A stretch of 64,000 nt of DNA from Pseudomonas saponiphila (GTDB lineage Bacteria > Pseudomonadota > Gammaproteobacteria > Pseudomonadales > Pseudomonadaceae), in the NCBI RefSeq assembly GCF_900105185.1, contig NZ_FNTJ01000001.1:248001-312000 (forward strand), given 5' to 3'. The notes below the pieces were generated by a model. It did no database searches. It was not told the origin of the DNA and saw only the letters and a list, made by a program, of their open reading frames with translations. A program made the position numbers and the translations under genes. This document shows, in pieces, positions 1 through 8,636 of this stretch (positions within the stretch are counted from its first letter, which is position 1; every line of letters starts with the position of its first letter).

Positions 1-27
1 GAGTTTTTGCAGTCCGAAACGGGCCAT
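1..27 (-). CDS. betB: Betaine aldehyde dehydrogenase, N-terminal end only
   Basis: Only the first nine codons lie in the window. Reading leftward from the ATG at 27 gives MARFGLQKL, which matches the usual start of Pseudomonas BetB. A GAGGA ribosome binding site precedes the ATG. The gene lies 82 bp downstream of betI on the same strand, the normal betIBA order. BetB oxidises betaine aldehyde to glycine betaine with NAD(P). The identification rests on nine residues plus synteny. Confidence 0.75.
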
Positions 28-108
28 AGTGTCCTCGCAAGTGCATTAAGTAGTGGGCTTGACCACTGGGCGTGCCCCGAAGTTCAGGGCGCGCTGATCA
101 GTGGCGGT

Positions 109-729
109 TCAGGGGCCGAGCGTCTCTTTTGTGCTCTGGCGATCCTGCTTAGCCAGTTGTAGATCCATGTATTCGTAAGCGATCCGTATCGCCTGGTCGG
201 TGTCGAATGCATCACCCGACAAGGCACCACGCAGCCACAAACCGTCGATCAAGGCCGCCAGGCCGCGGGCTGCCTTGCGCGCATGGTAGAGCGGCAGGGC
301 ACGGCGGAACTGGCAACACAGGTTGGAATACAAGCGGTGGTCGTTGATCCGCTGCAACCTGTGCAAATCGGGCTGGTGCATGCTGGAAGCCCAGAAGGCC
401 AACCAGGTTTTCATTGCCGGGCCGTTCACCTGGCTGGCATCGAAGTTGCCCTCGATGATCACTTTCAGGTGAGCGCGCGGGCTGTCGTCCGTCAGGGCCT
501 GGCGGCGTGCTCTGACGCCTTCGTTGAGCATGCTCATGATGTAACCCATCGTCGCTGCGATCAGGCCGTTCTTGTCCCGAAAGTAGTGACTGATGATGCC
601 GTTCGAAACACCGGCCAAACGGGCGATCAGCGCAATGCTGGCGTCCCCCATTCCGACCTGATCGACCGCTTGCAGCGTGGCTTCGATCAATTGCTGGCGG
701 CGTATGGGTTGCATACCGACCTTGGGCAT
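109..729 (-). CDS. betI: TetR-family choline-responsive repressor BetI
   Basis: This 206-residue protein has an N-terminal TetR helix-turn-helix at about residues 27-48 ([19 protein letters not shown]) and a helical ligand-binding region. Length and sequence fit BetI, which represses betIBA and betT until choline binds. It is the first gene of the leftward betIBA operon and diverges from betT. A perfect inverted repeat centred near 809, in the shared promoter region, is the likely operator for both directions. The start is the ATG followed by [17 protein letters not shown], the conserved BetI N-terminus. Confidence 0.95.
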   Translation of the reverse strand: MPKVGMQPIRRQQLIEATLQAVDQVGMGDASIALIARLAGVSNGIISHYFRDKNGLIAATMGYIMSMLNEGVRARRQALTDDSPRAHLKVIIEGNFDASQVNGPAMKTWLAFWASSMHQPDLHRLQRINDHRLYSNLCCQFRRALPLYHARKAARGLAALIDGLWLRGALSGDAFDTDQAIRIAYEYMDLQLAKQDRQSTKETLGP

Positions 730-799
730 CTGATACCTCTCCTTAGGCCCGTCGACAGGCGAATCACGCCGGTCGACTTGTGAGCCAGTCTATTTTGTT

Positions 800-819
800 T
801 TGATTGAACGTTCAATCAA
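800..819. promoter_or_regulatory. BetI operator, perfect 20-bp palindrome
   Basis: TTGATTGAAC followed by its exact reverse complement GTTCAATCAA. It lies 70 bp upstream of betI and about 340 bp upstream of betT. BetI operators in Pseudomonas and E. coli are AT-rich palindromes of this kind. The assignment to BetI is inference from position. Confidence 0.75.
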
Positions 820-1070
820 CAAAGAATAAGATCTGCGACAAATCGTCGCTGCCTGGGGAGGTTTTCCTACTCGCGGACGGCGGGAAAACGACCTCCGAAA
901 TAGCCCAAAACTTACACGTGGCATGGCGTGGACCGGCAAGAGTAAGAACGTGTTGAAGGGGCAGGACGCTCCGGGGAACAGACGACGAGCTGCAGGTTCG
1001 TCACTGACCTTGGATGCGGGTGCGCAACGCGGCTTTTGCGGTTTCGGGCTTTTTCGGGGTGTCTTTATAT

Positions 1071-1110
1071 CACCCGACGATCGGCTGCCAACTAACCGAT
1101 TGGTCGGGTG
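1071..1110. promoter_or_regulatory. Inverted repeat in the betT leader
   Basis: CACCCGACGATCGG at 1071-1084 pairs with CCGATTGGTCGGGTG at 1096-1110, leaving an 11-nt loop and a small mismatch in the stem. It ends 48 bp before the betT ATG. It could be a second operator or a 5'-UTR hairpin acting on betT translation. The rest of 730-1158 shows no credible gene. Confidence 0.35.
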
Positions 1111-1158
1111 CGGTGTTGCCTTGTGTCCTTCTCTCGCACTGCCTGGAGCATCTGTGCA

Positions 1159-3168
1159 ATGAGTTCTGCCTCTCTTATAAAGACCCCACCGGAGAAGGTG
1201 CGGGTCAACGGTTGGGTGTTCTACACCTCCACCGCGCTGATCCTGTTGTTGACCGCCATTCTGATCATCGCCCCGCAAGAGGCCGGCAGATTGCTGGGCA
1301 TTGCCCAGGCCTGGTTGTCCCGCAGCTTCGGCTGGTACTACATGGTGGTGATCGCCGCTTACCTGGTGTTCGTAGTGGGCCTGGCGTTCTCCTCCTACGG
1401 CAAGCTCAAGCTGGGGACCAAGCAAGACACCCCGGACTTCAGCTACGGCGCCTGGGCCGGGATGCTGTTCTCCTCCGGCATCGGCATCTCGCTGCTGTAC
1501 TTCGGTGCTTCCGAGCCCCTGGACCACTACTTCAATCCGCCGGAAGGCGTACCCGGTAGCAACCTGGCGGCCCGCCAGGCGCTGCAACTGACCTTCCTGC
1601 ACTGGGGCCTGCACGGCTGGGCGATCTATGCCCTGGTGGGTTTGGCGGTGGCGTACTTCGCCTACCGGCATAACCAGCCGCTGGCGCTGCGTTCGGCGTT
1701 GTACCCGCTGGTTGGCGAGCGCTGGGTCAAGGGCGCGGCCGGTCACGCGGTGGACGGTTTCGGCATGTTCGTGACCCTGCTGGGCCTGGTAACCAACCTG
1801 GGGATCGGCTCGATGCAGGTGTCTTCCGGCCTGGAAAACCTGTTCGGCATGGAGCACAGCAATACCAACCTGCTGATCGTGATCATCGTCATGAGCACGG
1901 TGGCCACCATCGCTGCGGTGTCCGGCGTGGAAAACGGCATTCGCCGCCTGTCCAACCTGAACATCGTGCTGTTCAGCGGCTTGCTGATCTTCGTGCTGCT
2001 GTTCGGCCCGACCCTGCACCTGCTCAACGGCTTCGTGCAGAACATCGGTGACTACCTCAACGGCGTGGTGCTCAAGACCTTCGACCTCTATGTGTATGAA
2101 GGCGACAACGCCAAGTCCGACCGCTGGCTGGGCCTGTGGACCCTGTTCTACTGGGCCTGGTGGATTTCCTGGGCGCCATTCGTAGGCATGTTCATTGCGC
2201 GTATTTCCCGTGGCCGCACGGTGCGTGAACTGGTGGCCGGCGTACTGCTGATTCCCCTGGGCTTCACCCTGGCCTGGCTGTCGATCTTCGGCAACTCGGC
2301 GCTGGACCTGGTGGTCAACCAGGGCGCGGTGGAACTGGGCAAGACCGCCCTGGAACAACCGTCCATGGCCATCTACCAGCTGCTTGAGCACTACCCGGCG
2401 TCGAAGATCGTCATCGGTGTCTCGATCTTCGTCGGCTTCGTGCTGTTCCTGACCCCCGCCGACTCTGGCGCGGTGATGATGGCCAACCTTTCCTGCAAGG
2501 GCGGCAACGTCGACGAAGACGCCCCGCACTGGCTGCGGATCTTCTGGTCGGTGGTAATCACCCTGGTGACCATCGGCCTGTTGTTCGCCGGCAACTTCGA
2601 AGCCATGCAGACCATGGTGGTGCTGGCCGGCCTGCCGTTCTCGGTGGTGTTGATCTTCTTTATGTTCGGCTTGCACAAGGCCATGCGTCAGGACGTGCAG
2701 ATCGAGCAGGAACAAGCGCAACTGGCCGAGCGTGGTCGTCGCGGCTTCAGCGAACGCCTGAGCCAGCTGGACCTGCAACCGACCCAGTCGGTGGTGCAGC
2801 GCTACATGGACAAGCACATCAGTCCGGCCCTGCAGGAAGCCGCCGCGCAACTGCGCAACCTGGGCCATGAGGTGCAGACCAACCTGGGCAAGTCCAAGAA
2901 CCTGCTGGGCCTGCGGGTGGAAATGGAGGAGGGCAATCCCTTCGTCTATGAAGTGAGCCTGGACGGCTACCTGGCGGCGCCGAGCGAATCGGCCCAGCCG
3001 GAAGGGGCGGACAGCGAAGTGCGCAGCCGTTTCTATCGCGCCGAGGTCTACCTGCACAACGGCAGCCAGGAATATGACCTGATGGGCTTCACCCAGGAGC
3101 AGATCACCCGTGATGTGCTCGATCAGTTCGAAAGCCATCGGCAGCTCCTCGGCCGTGTCTATAGCTGA
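1159..3168 (+). CDS. betT: BCCT-family high-affinity choline transporter BetT
   Basis: A 669-residue secondary transporter of the betaine/choline/carnitine family with about 12 membrane spans. The BCCT signature with its tryptophan-rich segment (FYWAWWISWAPFVGMFIARISRG) starts near residue 330. A cytoplasmic tail of about 155 residues follows the last span near residue 515. Long tails of this kind are associated with osmotic control of BetT. An in-frame ATG lies further upstream at 1108, but MSSASLIKTPPEKVRVN at 1159 is the conserved start. It imports choline for oxidation by BetBA and is divergent from betI. It matches betT1 by position. Confidence 0.93.
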   Translation: MSSASLIKTPPEKVRVNGWVFYTSTALILLLTAILIIAPQEAGRLLGIAQAWLSRSFGWYYMVVIAAYLVFVVGLAFSSYGKLKLGTKQDTPDFSYGAWAGMLFSSGIGISLLYFGASEPLDHYFNPPEGVPGSNLAARQALQLTFLHWGLHGWAIYALVGLAVAYFAYRHNQPLALRSALYPLVGERWVKGAAGHAVDGFGMFVTLLGLVTNLGIGSMQVSSGLENLFGMEHSNTNLLIVIIVMSTVATIAAVSGVENGIRRLSNLNIVLFSGLLIFVLLFGPTLHLLNGFVQNIGDYLNGVVLKTFDLYVYEGDNAKSDRWLGLWTLFYWAWWISWAPFVGMFIARISRGRTVRELVAGVLLIPLGFTLAWLSIFGNSALDLVVNQGAVELGKTALEQPSMAIYQLLEHYPASKIVIGVSIFVGFVLFLTPADSGAVMMANLSCKGGNVDEDAPHWLRIFWSVVITLVTIGLLFAGNFEAMQTMVVLAGLPFSVVLIFFMFGLHKAMRQDVQIEQEQAQLAERGRRGFSERLSQLDLQPTQSVVQRYMDKHISPALQEAAAQLRNLGHEVQTNLGKSKNLLGLRVEMEEGNPFVYEVSLDGYLAAPSESAQPEGADSEVRSRFYRAEVYLHNGSQEYDLMGFTQEQITRDVLDQFESHRQLLGRVYS

Positions 3169-3209
3169 GTGAAGTAACGGACCGCTCCCGAGGGGGCGGC
3201 TCCACCCGC

Positions 3210-3294
3210 TGTAGGAGCCGGCTTGCCGGCGAAGGCGCCGGTAACAGCGCTGCAAGGCTTGAGGGCCTGTTCGCTGGCAAGCCAGCTCCTACAG
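3210..3294. repeat. REP pair (inverted, BIME-like)
   Basis: GTAGGAGCCGGCTTGCCGGC and an inverted partner ending GCCAGCTCCTAC are separated by about 45 bp, downstream of betT. The arrangement recurs throughout the window. Confidence 0.9.
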
Positions 3295-3315
3295 AAGGGG
3301 GTGTGTCGTTAAAGC

Positions 3316-3344
3316 AAAACGCCGCGATTGCTCGCGGCGTTTTT
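3316..3344. terminator. Bidirectional intrinsic terminator between betT and cbcV
   Basis: AAAACGCCGCG and CGCGGCGTTTT form a perfect 11-bp stem with a six-base loop. A T-run flanks it on each strand, so it can stop both betT (right) and cbcXWV (left). Confidence 0.9.
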
Positions 3345-3355
3345 GTGTCTGCTGC

Positions 3356-4534
3356 TTAACCCAGGTTCTTGCCGAGCAGCGCGTGGTAGAGCTCGCTGTC
3401 GCCAAGGATGCCCACCACTTTCTGGTTGTCGTGGAGCACCAGTTTATTGCCGGTCTGGTAGCGGATCTGCAGCGCGTCGCGCATGCCGATGTTGGAGTCC
3501 ACCAGGGTCGGACGTCGGCCCAGCTCTTCCACCGACTGCCCCGGAGCCCAGTTCTGCAGGTCCATGTGCGAGCCGTTGCGCCGCGCGCCCTTGATGGTGT
3601 TGCCTTCCGCCAGGTCGAGCCAGGAGTCGCCACCCGGGTCCAGGCACACCGAGCCGTTGACCCGCTTGCAGTTGTCCAGGCTGCGCATCAGGCTGCGCCC
3701 GCAGAGCACGTTCAGCGGATTGGTGTGGGCGACGAAGGTGCGCACATAGTCGTCCGCCGGATTGAGCACGATCTCTTCCGGATTGCTGTACTGGATGATC
3801 CGCCCGTCTTTCATGATGGCGATGCGGCTCCCCAGCTTCAGGGCTTCGTCCAGGTCATGGCTGACGAAGACGATGGTCTTGCTCAGCTTGCGTTGTAGCT
3901 CCAGCAGCTCGTCCTGCAGCCCCTGGCGGATCAGCGGGTCGAGGGCCGAGAAGGGTTCGTCCATCAGCAGGATGTCGGCGTCCATGGCCAGGGCGCGGGC
4001 CAGGCCCACACGCTGCTGCATGCCGCCGGAGAGTTCATCGGGCTTCTTGTTGCGCCATTGGGTCAGGCCCACCAGTTCGAGCTTCTCGTCCACCAGCTTG
4101 CGCCGTTCCTTCTCGGGACGGCCCTGCATCTCCAGGCCGAAGCTGATGTTCTCGCGCACCGTCAGCCAGGGCATCAGGGCGAACTTCTGGAACACCATGG
4201 CAATGCGCTTGGTGCGCATCATCTTCAGCTCGGCGGGGGTGCAGGAGGCAATGTCGATCTGCTTGCCTTCGTGCTCGACGAACAGCTTGCCGCGACTCAC
4301 GGTGTTGAGGCCGTTGATGCAGCGCAGCAGGCTGGACTTGCCGGAGCCGGACAGGCCCATGAGTACGCAGATCTCGCCTTTCTGGATGTCCAGGCTGGCT
4401 TTTTCCACACCGACGATCTGCCCGGTCTTTTTCAGGATCTCGTTGCGGGTCATGCCCTGGTCCAGCAGCTTGAGTGCTTCGCGAGGGTCCTTGGAGAAGA
4501 TAACGTCGACGTTATCGAAGCGGATTATGCTCAT
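3356..4534 (-). CDS. cbcV: Quaternary-amine ABC transporter, ATP-binding subunit CbcV
   Basis: A 392-residue ATPase of the glycine betaine/proline (ProV/OpuA) type. Walker A GLSGSGKS is at residues 60-67, the LSGGMQ signature at 168-173 and Walker B ILLMDEP at 188-194. A C-terminal regulatory extension of about 110 residues has a CBS-like ending. The ATG overlaps the end of cbcW by 4 bp, so the two genes are translationally coupled. In P. aeruginosa the Cbc transporter takes up choline, betaine and carnitine by working with several binding proteins (CbcX, BetX, CaiX). CaiX is also encoded in this window. Last gene of the cbcXWV operon. Confidence 0.93.
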   Translation of the reverse strand: MSIIRFDNVDVIFSKDPREALKLLDQGMTRNEILKKTGQIVGVEKASLDIQKGEICVLMGLSGSGKSSLLRCINGLNTVSRGKLFVEHEGKQIDIASCTPAELKMMRTKRIAMVFQKFALMPWLTVRENISFGLEMQGRPEKERRKLVDEKLELVGLTQWRNKKPDELSGGMQQRVGLARALAMDADILLMDEPFSALDPLIRQGLQDELLELQRKLSKTIVFVSHDLDEALKLGSRIAIMKDGRIIQYSNPEEIVLNPADDYVRTFVAHTNPLNVLCGRSLMRSLDNCKRVNGSVCLDPGGDSWLDLAEGNTIKGARRNGSHMDLQNWAPGQSVEELGRRPTLVDSNIGMRDALQIRYQTGNKLVLHDNQKVVGILGDSELYHALLGKNLG

Positions 4535-5376
4535 GCATCACCCCCTACTTTGGCTTCAGGTTGTTTGCAGATTCGGTCGAGCATGATCGCCAGCAACACG
4601 ATGGCCAGACCGGCTTCAAAGCCCAGGGCAATGTCGGCGGTATTGAGTGCGTTGACCACCGGTTTGCCCAGGCCGTCGGCGCCGACCAGGGCGGCGATCA
4701 CCACCATCGACAGCGACAGCATGATGCATTGGGTAATACCGGCGGCGATGCTCGGCATGGCGTGGGGCAGCTCAATGCGCGACAACAACTGACGGCGCGA
4801 ACAGCCAAAGGCCTTGCCCGCATCCATCAACTCTTGTGGAACATCGCGAATGCCCAGGTAGGTCAGGCGAATCGGCGCGGCGATGGCGAACACCACGGTG
4901 GAAATCAGCCCGGGCACCACCCCCAGGCCGAACAGGGTCAGGGTCGGGATCAGGTAGACGAATGTAGGAACGGTCTGCATCAGGTCCAGGACCGGACGCA
5001 TCATGGTGTAGAACAGTGGCTTGTGCGCGGCGACGATTCCCAGGGGGACGCCGATCAGCACGCAGACCAGGGTGGCGAACAGCACCTGGGCCAGGGTTTC
5101 CATGGTTTCCTGCCAGTACCCCAGGTTGAGGATCAGCAGGAACGACAGCACGACGAAAACAGTCAGGCCCCATTTGCGCTGGATCAGGTGCGCCAGCAGG
5201 GCGATCAGGCCGATCAGGGCCAGGGGGTTGAACCAGGTCAGCGCGAACGTCACGCCGTGGATCATGGTTTCCAGGGTGGTAGCGATCGCATCGAAGGTGC
5301 TGGCACCGTGTTTCGTCAGCCACTCTACGAAAGCCGCGATGTACTGGCCCAGGGGGATTTTCTGATCAGTGAGCAT
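4531..5376 (-). CDS. cbcW: Quaternary-amine ABC transporter, permease CbcW
   Basis: A 281-residue BPD-type permease with about six membrane spans and a ProW-like EAA loop (GIRDVPQELMDAGKAFGCS). It forms the membrane channel with CbcV. Two ATGs are possible, at 5394 and 5376. MLTDQKIPLGQY at 5376 is preferred because it matches the conserved N-terminus, although neither has a strong ribosome binding site. It is separated from cbcX by an intrinsic terminator, so it probably depends on read-through. Confidence 0.92.
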   Translation of the reverse strand: MLTDQKIPLGQYIAAFVEWLTKHGASTFDAIATTLETMIHGVTFALTWFNPLALIGLIALLAHLIQRKWGLTVFVVLSFLLILNLGYWQETMETLAQVLFATLVCVLIGVPLGIVAAHKPLFYTMMRPVLDLMQTVPTFVYLIPTLTLFGLGVVPGLISTVVFAIAAPIRLTYLGIRDVPQELMDAGKAFGCSRRQLLSRIELPHAMPSIAAGITQCIMLSLSMVVIAALVGADGLGKPVVNALNTADIALGFEAGLAIVLLAIMLDRICKQPEAKVGGDA

Positions 5377-5398
5377 GGTATTGAACGTCCGCATGCAA

Positions 5399-5432
5399 GG
5401 AAAAAACAGCCCGGGCGGGCAAGCCCGCCCGG
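5399..5432 (-). terminator. Terminator/attenuator between cbcX and cbcW
   Basis: Read leftward, CCGGGCGGGC, a two-base loop and GCCCGCCCGG form a perfect 10-bp GC stem. After GCTG comes a run of six T. It lies 10 bp after the cbcX stop and just before cbcW. Confidence 0.85.
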
Positions 5433-5441
5433 CGTAAGCGA

Positions 5442-6386
5442 TTACTCGGCAAGCTTGGCTTTCACGGCGGCAAGTCCTGGTTTACCGTCGATGGTGGTCA
5501 CCCCGGCGAGCCAGGTATCGAGCACTTCTGGGTTTTTCTTCAGCCAGGCCTTGGCGGCCGCGTCAGGCTTCATCTTGTCGTCCAGCACGTTGCCCATCAG
5601 GGTGCTTTCCATGTTCAGGGTGAACGACAGGTTCTTCAGCAACTGGCCAACGTTGTTGCACTCGCTGGTGTAGCCCTTGCGGGTGTTGGTGTAGATGGTG
5701 GCCTGGCCGAAGTTGGGGCCGAAGTACTCGTCGCCCCCGGTCAGGTACTTCATCTTGAAGCGCGTGTTCATCGGGTGCGGCTCCCAGCCCAGGAACACCA
5801 CCGCGGTGTCGCGTCGCTGAGCGCGCTCGACCTGGGACAGCATGCCCGCTTCGCTGGACTCCACCACCTTGAAGCCGGCGTCCTTGAGGCCGAAGGCGTT
5901 CTTGTCGATCATCGTCTGGATGGTGCGGTTGCCGTCGTTGCCCGGCTCGATGCCATAGATCTTGCCGTCCAGCTCCTTCTTGAACTTGACGATGTCGGCG
6001 AAGTCTTTCAGGCCCTTGTCATACAGCGACTCGGGAACGGCCAGGGTGTACTTGGCGTTTTCCAGGTTGGCCCGTACGGTTTCCACGGTGCCGGCTTCGC
6101 GGTAGGCCTTGATGTCGTTTTCCATGGTCGGCATCCAGTTGCCGAGGAACACGTCCATGTTCTTGCCATCGGCCAGGGACTTGTAGGTCACCGGCACGGA
6201 AATCATCGTGGTCTTGGTCTTGTAGCCCAGGGCGTTGAGCACGACGCTGGTGGTGGCGGTGGTCACGGTGATATCGGTCCAGCCGACATCGGAGAAGTTT
6301 ACGGTACTGCATTGTTCCGGTTCTGCAGCGTGTGCCAGAAGCGGCAGACTCAGCATGGCGGCCAACAACAACGGGGAACCTTTCAT
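5442..6386 (-). CDS. cbcX: Periplasmic choline-binding protein CbcX
   Basis: A 314-residue substrate-binding protein of the OpuAC/ProX type. The signal peptide is MKGSPLLLAAMLSLPLLAHA, with cleavage expected after AHA. The ATG at 6386 is chosen over the upstream ORF limit because it has AGGAG at good spacing and begins the signal peptide. Conserved features shared with CaiX include FSDVGWTDI near the N-terminus and FLGWEPHPMN in the second lobe; aromatic residues here usually form the quaternary-amine cage. First gene of the leftward cbcXWV operon. Confidence 0.92.
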   Translation of the reverse strand: MKGSPLLLAAMLSLPLLAHAAEPEQCSTVNFSDVGWTDITVTTATTSVVLNALGYKTKTTMISVPVTYKSLADGKNMDVFLGNWMPTMENDIKAYREAGTVETVRANLENAKYTLAVPESLYDKGLKDFADIVKFKKELDGKIYGIEPGNDGNRTIQTMIDKNAFGLKDAGFKVVESSEAGMLSQVERAQRRDTAVVFLGWEPHPMNTRFKMKYLTGGDEYFGPNFGQATIYTNTRKGYTSECNNVGQLLKNLSFTLNMESTLMGNVLDDKMKPDAAAKAWLKKNPEVLDTWLAGVTTIDGKPGLAAVKAKLAE

Positions 6387-6518
6387 AGGGGGGACTCCTG
6401 GATGTTTTTCTGGCGGCGTATGGACCGCGCTTATAAGTGTGGCGGTTGGTGTGCCGGGGACAGCTCTACCACCGAGCCTTGCAATCGAGTCGAGACTGAT
6501 CATGTACCAGTGAAAAAC

Positions 6519-6588
6519 TGTCGCCTACGGGGTGCGTCGTATCCAGTACAGGGAGGGTCGCATCCAGTGTCGGTGAGGTCGCTTACAG
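6519..6588. promoter_or_regulatory. Candidate GbdR binding array between cbcX and sdaB
   Basis: Four direct copies of a half-site lie in a row: TGTCGCCTAC at 6519, CGTCGTATCC at 6535, GGTCGCATCC at 6556 and GGTCGCTTAC at 6577. The last three are exactly 21 bp apart, as expected for AraC-family proteins binding one DNA face. Related pairs occur at 24389, 44177 and 50532. The array lies 130-200 bp upstream of cbcX and 225-295 bp upstream of sdaB. Assignment to GbdR is inference. No gene was seen in 6387-6813. Confidence 0.55.
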
Positions 6589-6813
6589 TGTTTCCGGGCA
6601 TTTTTTCCTGCATCTGCACTGCAAAAAACGCCCAGAACCCGAGCCTCGCGCCAGGCGGCGTTGGTGGGCATGAGTGAGTCGGTGTCAGACGCCGCGAGTG
6701 GCTGTAAAAGCCTGATGATGCGCCCTTCTCGGCGGATTGCAGCTTGAGCGTAGCAGCTCCGTCAGAGGGCGTTTTCGACGCCTGGACTGTGCTCATCGAG
6801 GAGTTACGCAGTA

Positions 6814-8190
6814 ATGGCTATCAGTGTTTTCGACTTGTTCAAGATCGGCATCGGCCCCTCCAGTTCCCATACCGTCGGCCCCATGCGCGCGGCGGCGCTG
6901 TTCGTCCAGGCATTGAAGGAAAGGCACCTGCTGGAGCGGGTGCGGCGGGTCGAGGTGCAGCTGTTCGGCTCGCTGTCGGCCACCGGCATCGGCCATGGCA
7001 GCGACAATGCGGTGATCATGGGGCTGATGGGGGAGTGGCCGGACGCGATCGACCCCGCGCTGATCGGTCCGCGCATCCAGCAACTGCGGGAAACCGACAC
7101 CTTGCTGCTGGATGGGCGCCTGCCAGTGCCGTTCGTCTGGGCTCGGGACATGCGCCTGCTGGACGAGAACCTGCCCTTTCACCCCAACGCCATGACCCTG
7201 GTGGCCGAGGCTGAAGGCACGGAGCTGTACCGCGATACCTTCTATTCAGTGGGCGGCGGTTTTGTCGTCGACCAGGCCCAGGCCGAGAGCGGCGTGGCGG
7301 ACCTGGATCGCAGCGAGCTGCCTTATGACTTCTCCAGTGCGGTGGAACTGCTCGATCTGTGCCAGAAGCACAACCTGCGGGTCGCCGAGCTGATGCTGGC
7401 CAACGAGAAGGTCTGGCGTTCGGAGGAGGAAATCCGCAGCGGCCTGATGGCGCTCTGGCGTGCCATGCAAGATTGCGTGGAACAGGGGCTCAAGCATGAG
7501 GGCATCCTGCCTGGCGGGCTCAATGTGCGTCGGCGGGCGGCCAAGCTGCATCGCAGCCTGCAGGAGTTGAACAAGCCCAATGTGATCGGCTCCACCTTGA
7601 GCGCCATGGAGTGGGTCAACCTGTTCGCCCTGGCGGTGAACGAGGAGAACGCCGCCGGTGGACGCATGGTCACCGCACCCACCAACGGCGCGGCGGGGAT
7701 CATTCCGGCGGTGCTGCACTACTTCATGAAATTCAGCGAAGACGTGACCGACGCCAACGTGGTGGACTTCTTTCTCGGCGCGGCGGCCATCGGCATCCTG
7801 TGCAAGAAGAACGCCTCGATCTCCGGGGCCGAAGTCGGCTGCCAGGGCGAGGTGGGTTCGGCCTGCGCCATGGCGGCGGCGGGGCTGGCGGAGATCCTTG
7901 GCGCGACCCCGGAGCAATTGTGCAACGCCGCGGAAATCGGTTTGGAGCACAACCTCGGCCTGACCTGCGATCCGGTGGGCGGGTTGGTGCAGGTGCCCTG
8001 CATCGAGCGCAACGCGATTGCCGCGGTGAAGGCGATCAATGCCGCGCAGATGGCCTTGCGCGGTGACGGCCAGCACTTCATTTCCCTGGACCGGGTGATC
8101 CGCACCATGCGCGATACCGGGGCCGACATGCACGACAAGTACAAAGAGACTTCTCGTGGTGGCCTGGCGGTGAGCGCGGTGGAATGCTGA
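6814..8190 (+). CDS. sdaB: L-serine ammonia-lyase (iron-sulfur, single chain)
   Basis: This 458-residue enzyme deaminates L-serine to pyruvate and ammonia. The N-terminal beta domain begins with FDLFKIGIGPSSSHTVGPM, diagnostic of the family. The alpha domain carries the cysteines for the oxygen-labile 4Fe-4S cluster (GCQGEVGSACAMAAAG and LTCDPVGG). Full length. It is the last step of choline catabolism, taking serine made by GlyA1 into central metabolism, which explains its place between cbcX and gbdR. Confidence 0.95.
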   Translation: MAISVFDLFKIGIGPSSSHTVGPMRAAALFVQALKERHLLERVRRVEVQLFGSLSATGIGHGSDNAVIMGLMGEWPDAIDPALIGPRIQQLRETDTLLLDGRLPVPFVWARDMRLLDENLPFHPNAMTLVAEAEGTELYRDTFYSVGGGFVVDQAQAESGVADLDRSELPYDFSSAVELLDLCQKHNLRVAELMLANEKVWRSEEEIRSGLMALWRAMQDCVEQGLKHEGILPGGLNVRRRAAKLHRSLQELNKPNVIGSTLSAMEWVNLFALAVNEENAAGGRMVTAPTNGAAGIIPAVLHYFMKFSEDVTDANVVDFFLGAAAIGILCKKNASISGAEVGCQGEVGSACAMAAAGLAEILGATPEQLCNAAEIGLEHNLGLTCDPVGGLVQVPCIERNAIAAVKAINAAQMALRGDGQHFISLDRVIRTMRDTGADMHDKYKETSRGGLAVSAVEC

Positions 8191-8525
8191 GTCGCCCTCG
8201 ATGGCTGGCCGGCTGCGAACCAGGGACGCCGGCGCGCGCAAATGGCTCACTCGGGCCGCGGCGCGCCACCTTTTAGCGCGTCGCGAATAGACAAGTTGTC
8301 CGGCGCGCCGGCGGACCTGTCCGTTGGTCGGCGCGCTGCGCTTTGAGTGACACTCGCCGGCCTCGGCGCAACGCCTTGGCGGCCCAAGTGCTACCTAACT
8401 GCTCACCGCTTTTGTCGGCGCCTGTGCGCCGCACCTTTCGGCGCTTCTTATCCGCACTTTGCCAAGGGCTATATAGACGGCTCGCGACGTCGTTTTCAGG
8501 AGTTATTGAATGCCCATTCAACTTT
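8191..8525. other. Gene-free leader with repeated GGCGC palindromes
   Basis: No credible CDS. At least seven GGCGC-containing motifs occur, including the 8-bp palindrome GGCGCGCC at 8260-8267 and again at 8302-8309. The second copy is inside the 12-bp palindrome CCGGCGCGCCGG. The stretch also has GTCGGCGCCTGTGCGCCGC near 8415. It could fold strongly as RNA or bind a regulator. Confidence 0.4.
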
Positions 8526-8541
8526 AGGCATGGCAATTGCT
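8526..8541 (+). promoter_or_regulatory. Candidate sigma-54 promoter of gbdR
   Basis: AGGCATGGCAATTGCT has GG and GC exactly 10 bases apart and the TTGCT -12 element, close to the TGGCACG-N4-TTGCW consensus. It lies about 95 bp upstream of the gbdR ATG. RpoN with NtrC/CbrB is reported to control gbdR expression in P. aeruginosa, which supports the call. Confidence 0.6.
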
Positions 8542-8636
8542 CTGTGAATACCAAGCCCGCCTCCGAAGAGTCGCAGGGCACATAAAAAGAGCCTCCGCCT
8601 GAGGCCATCACCCGCTTTGTGTGAGGAGATATCGCG

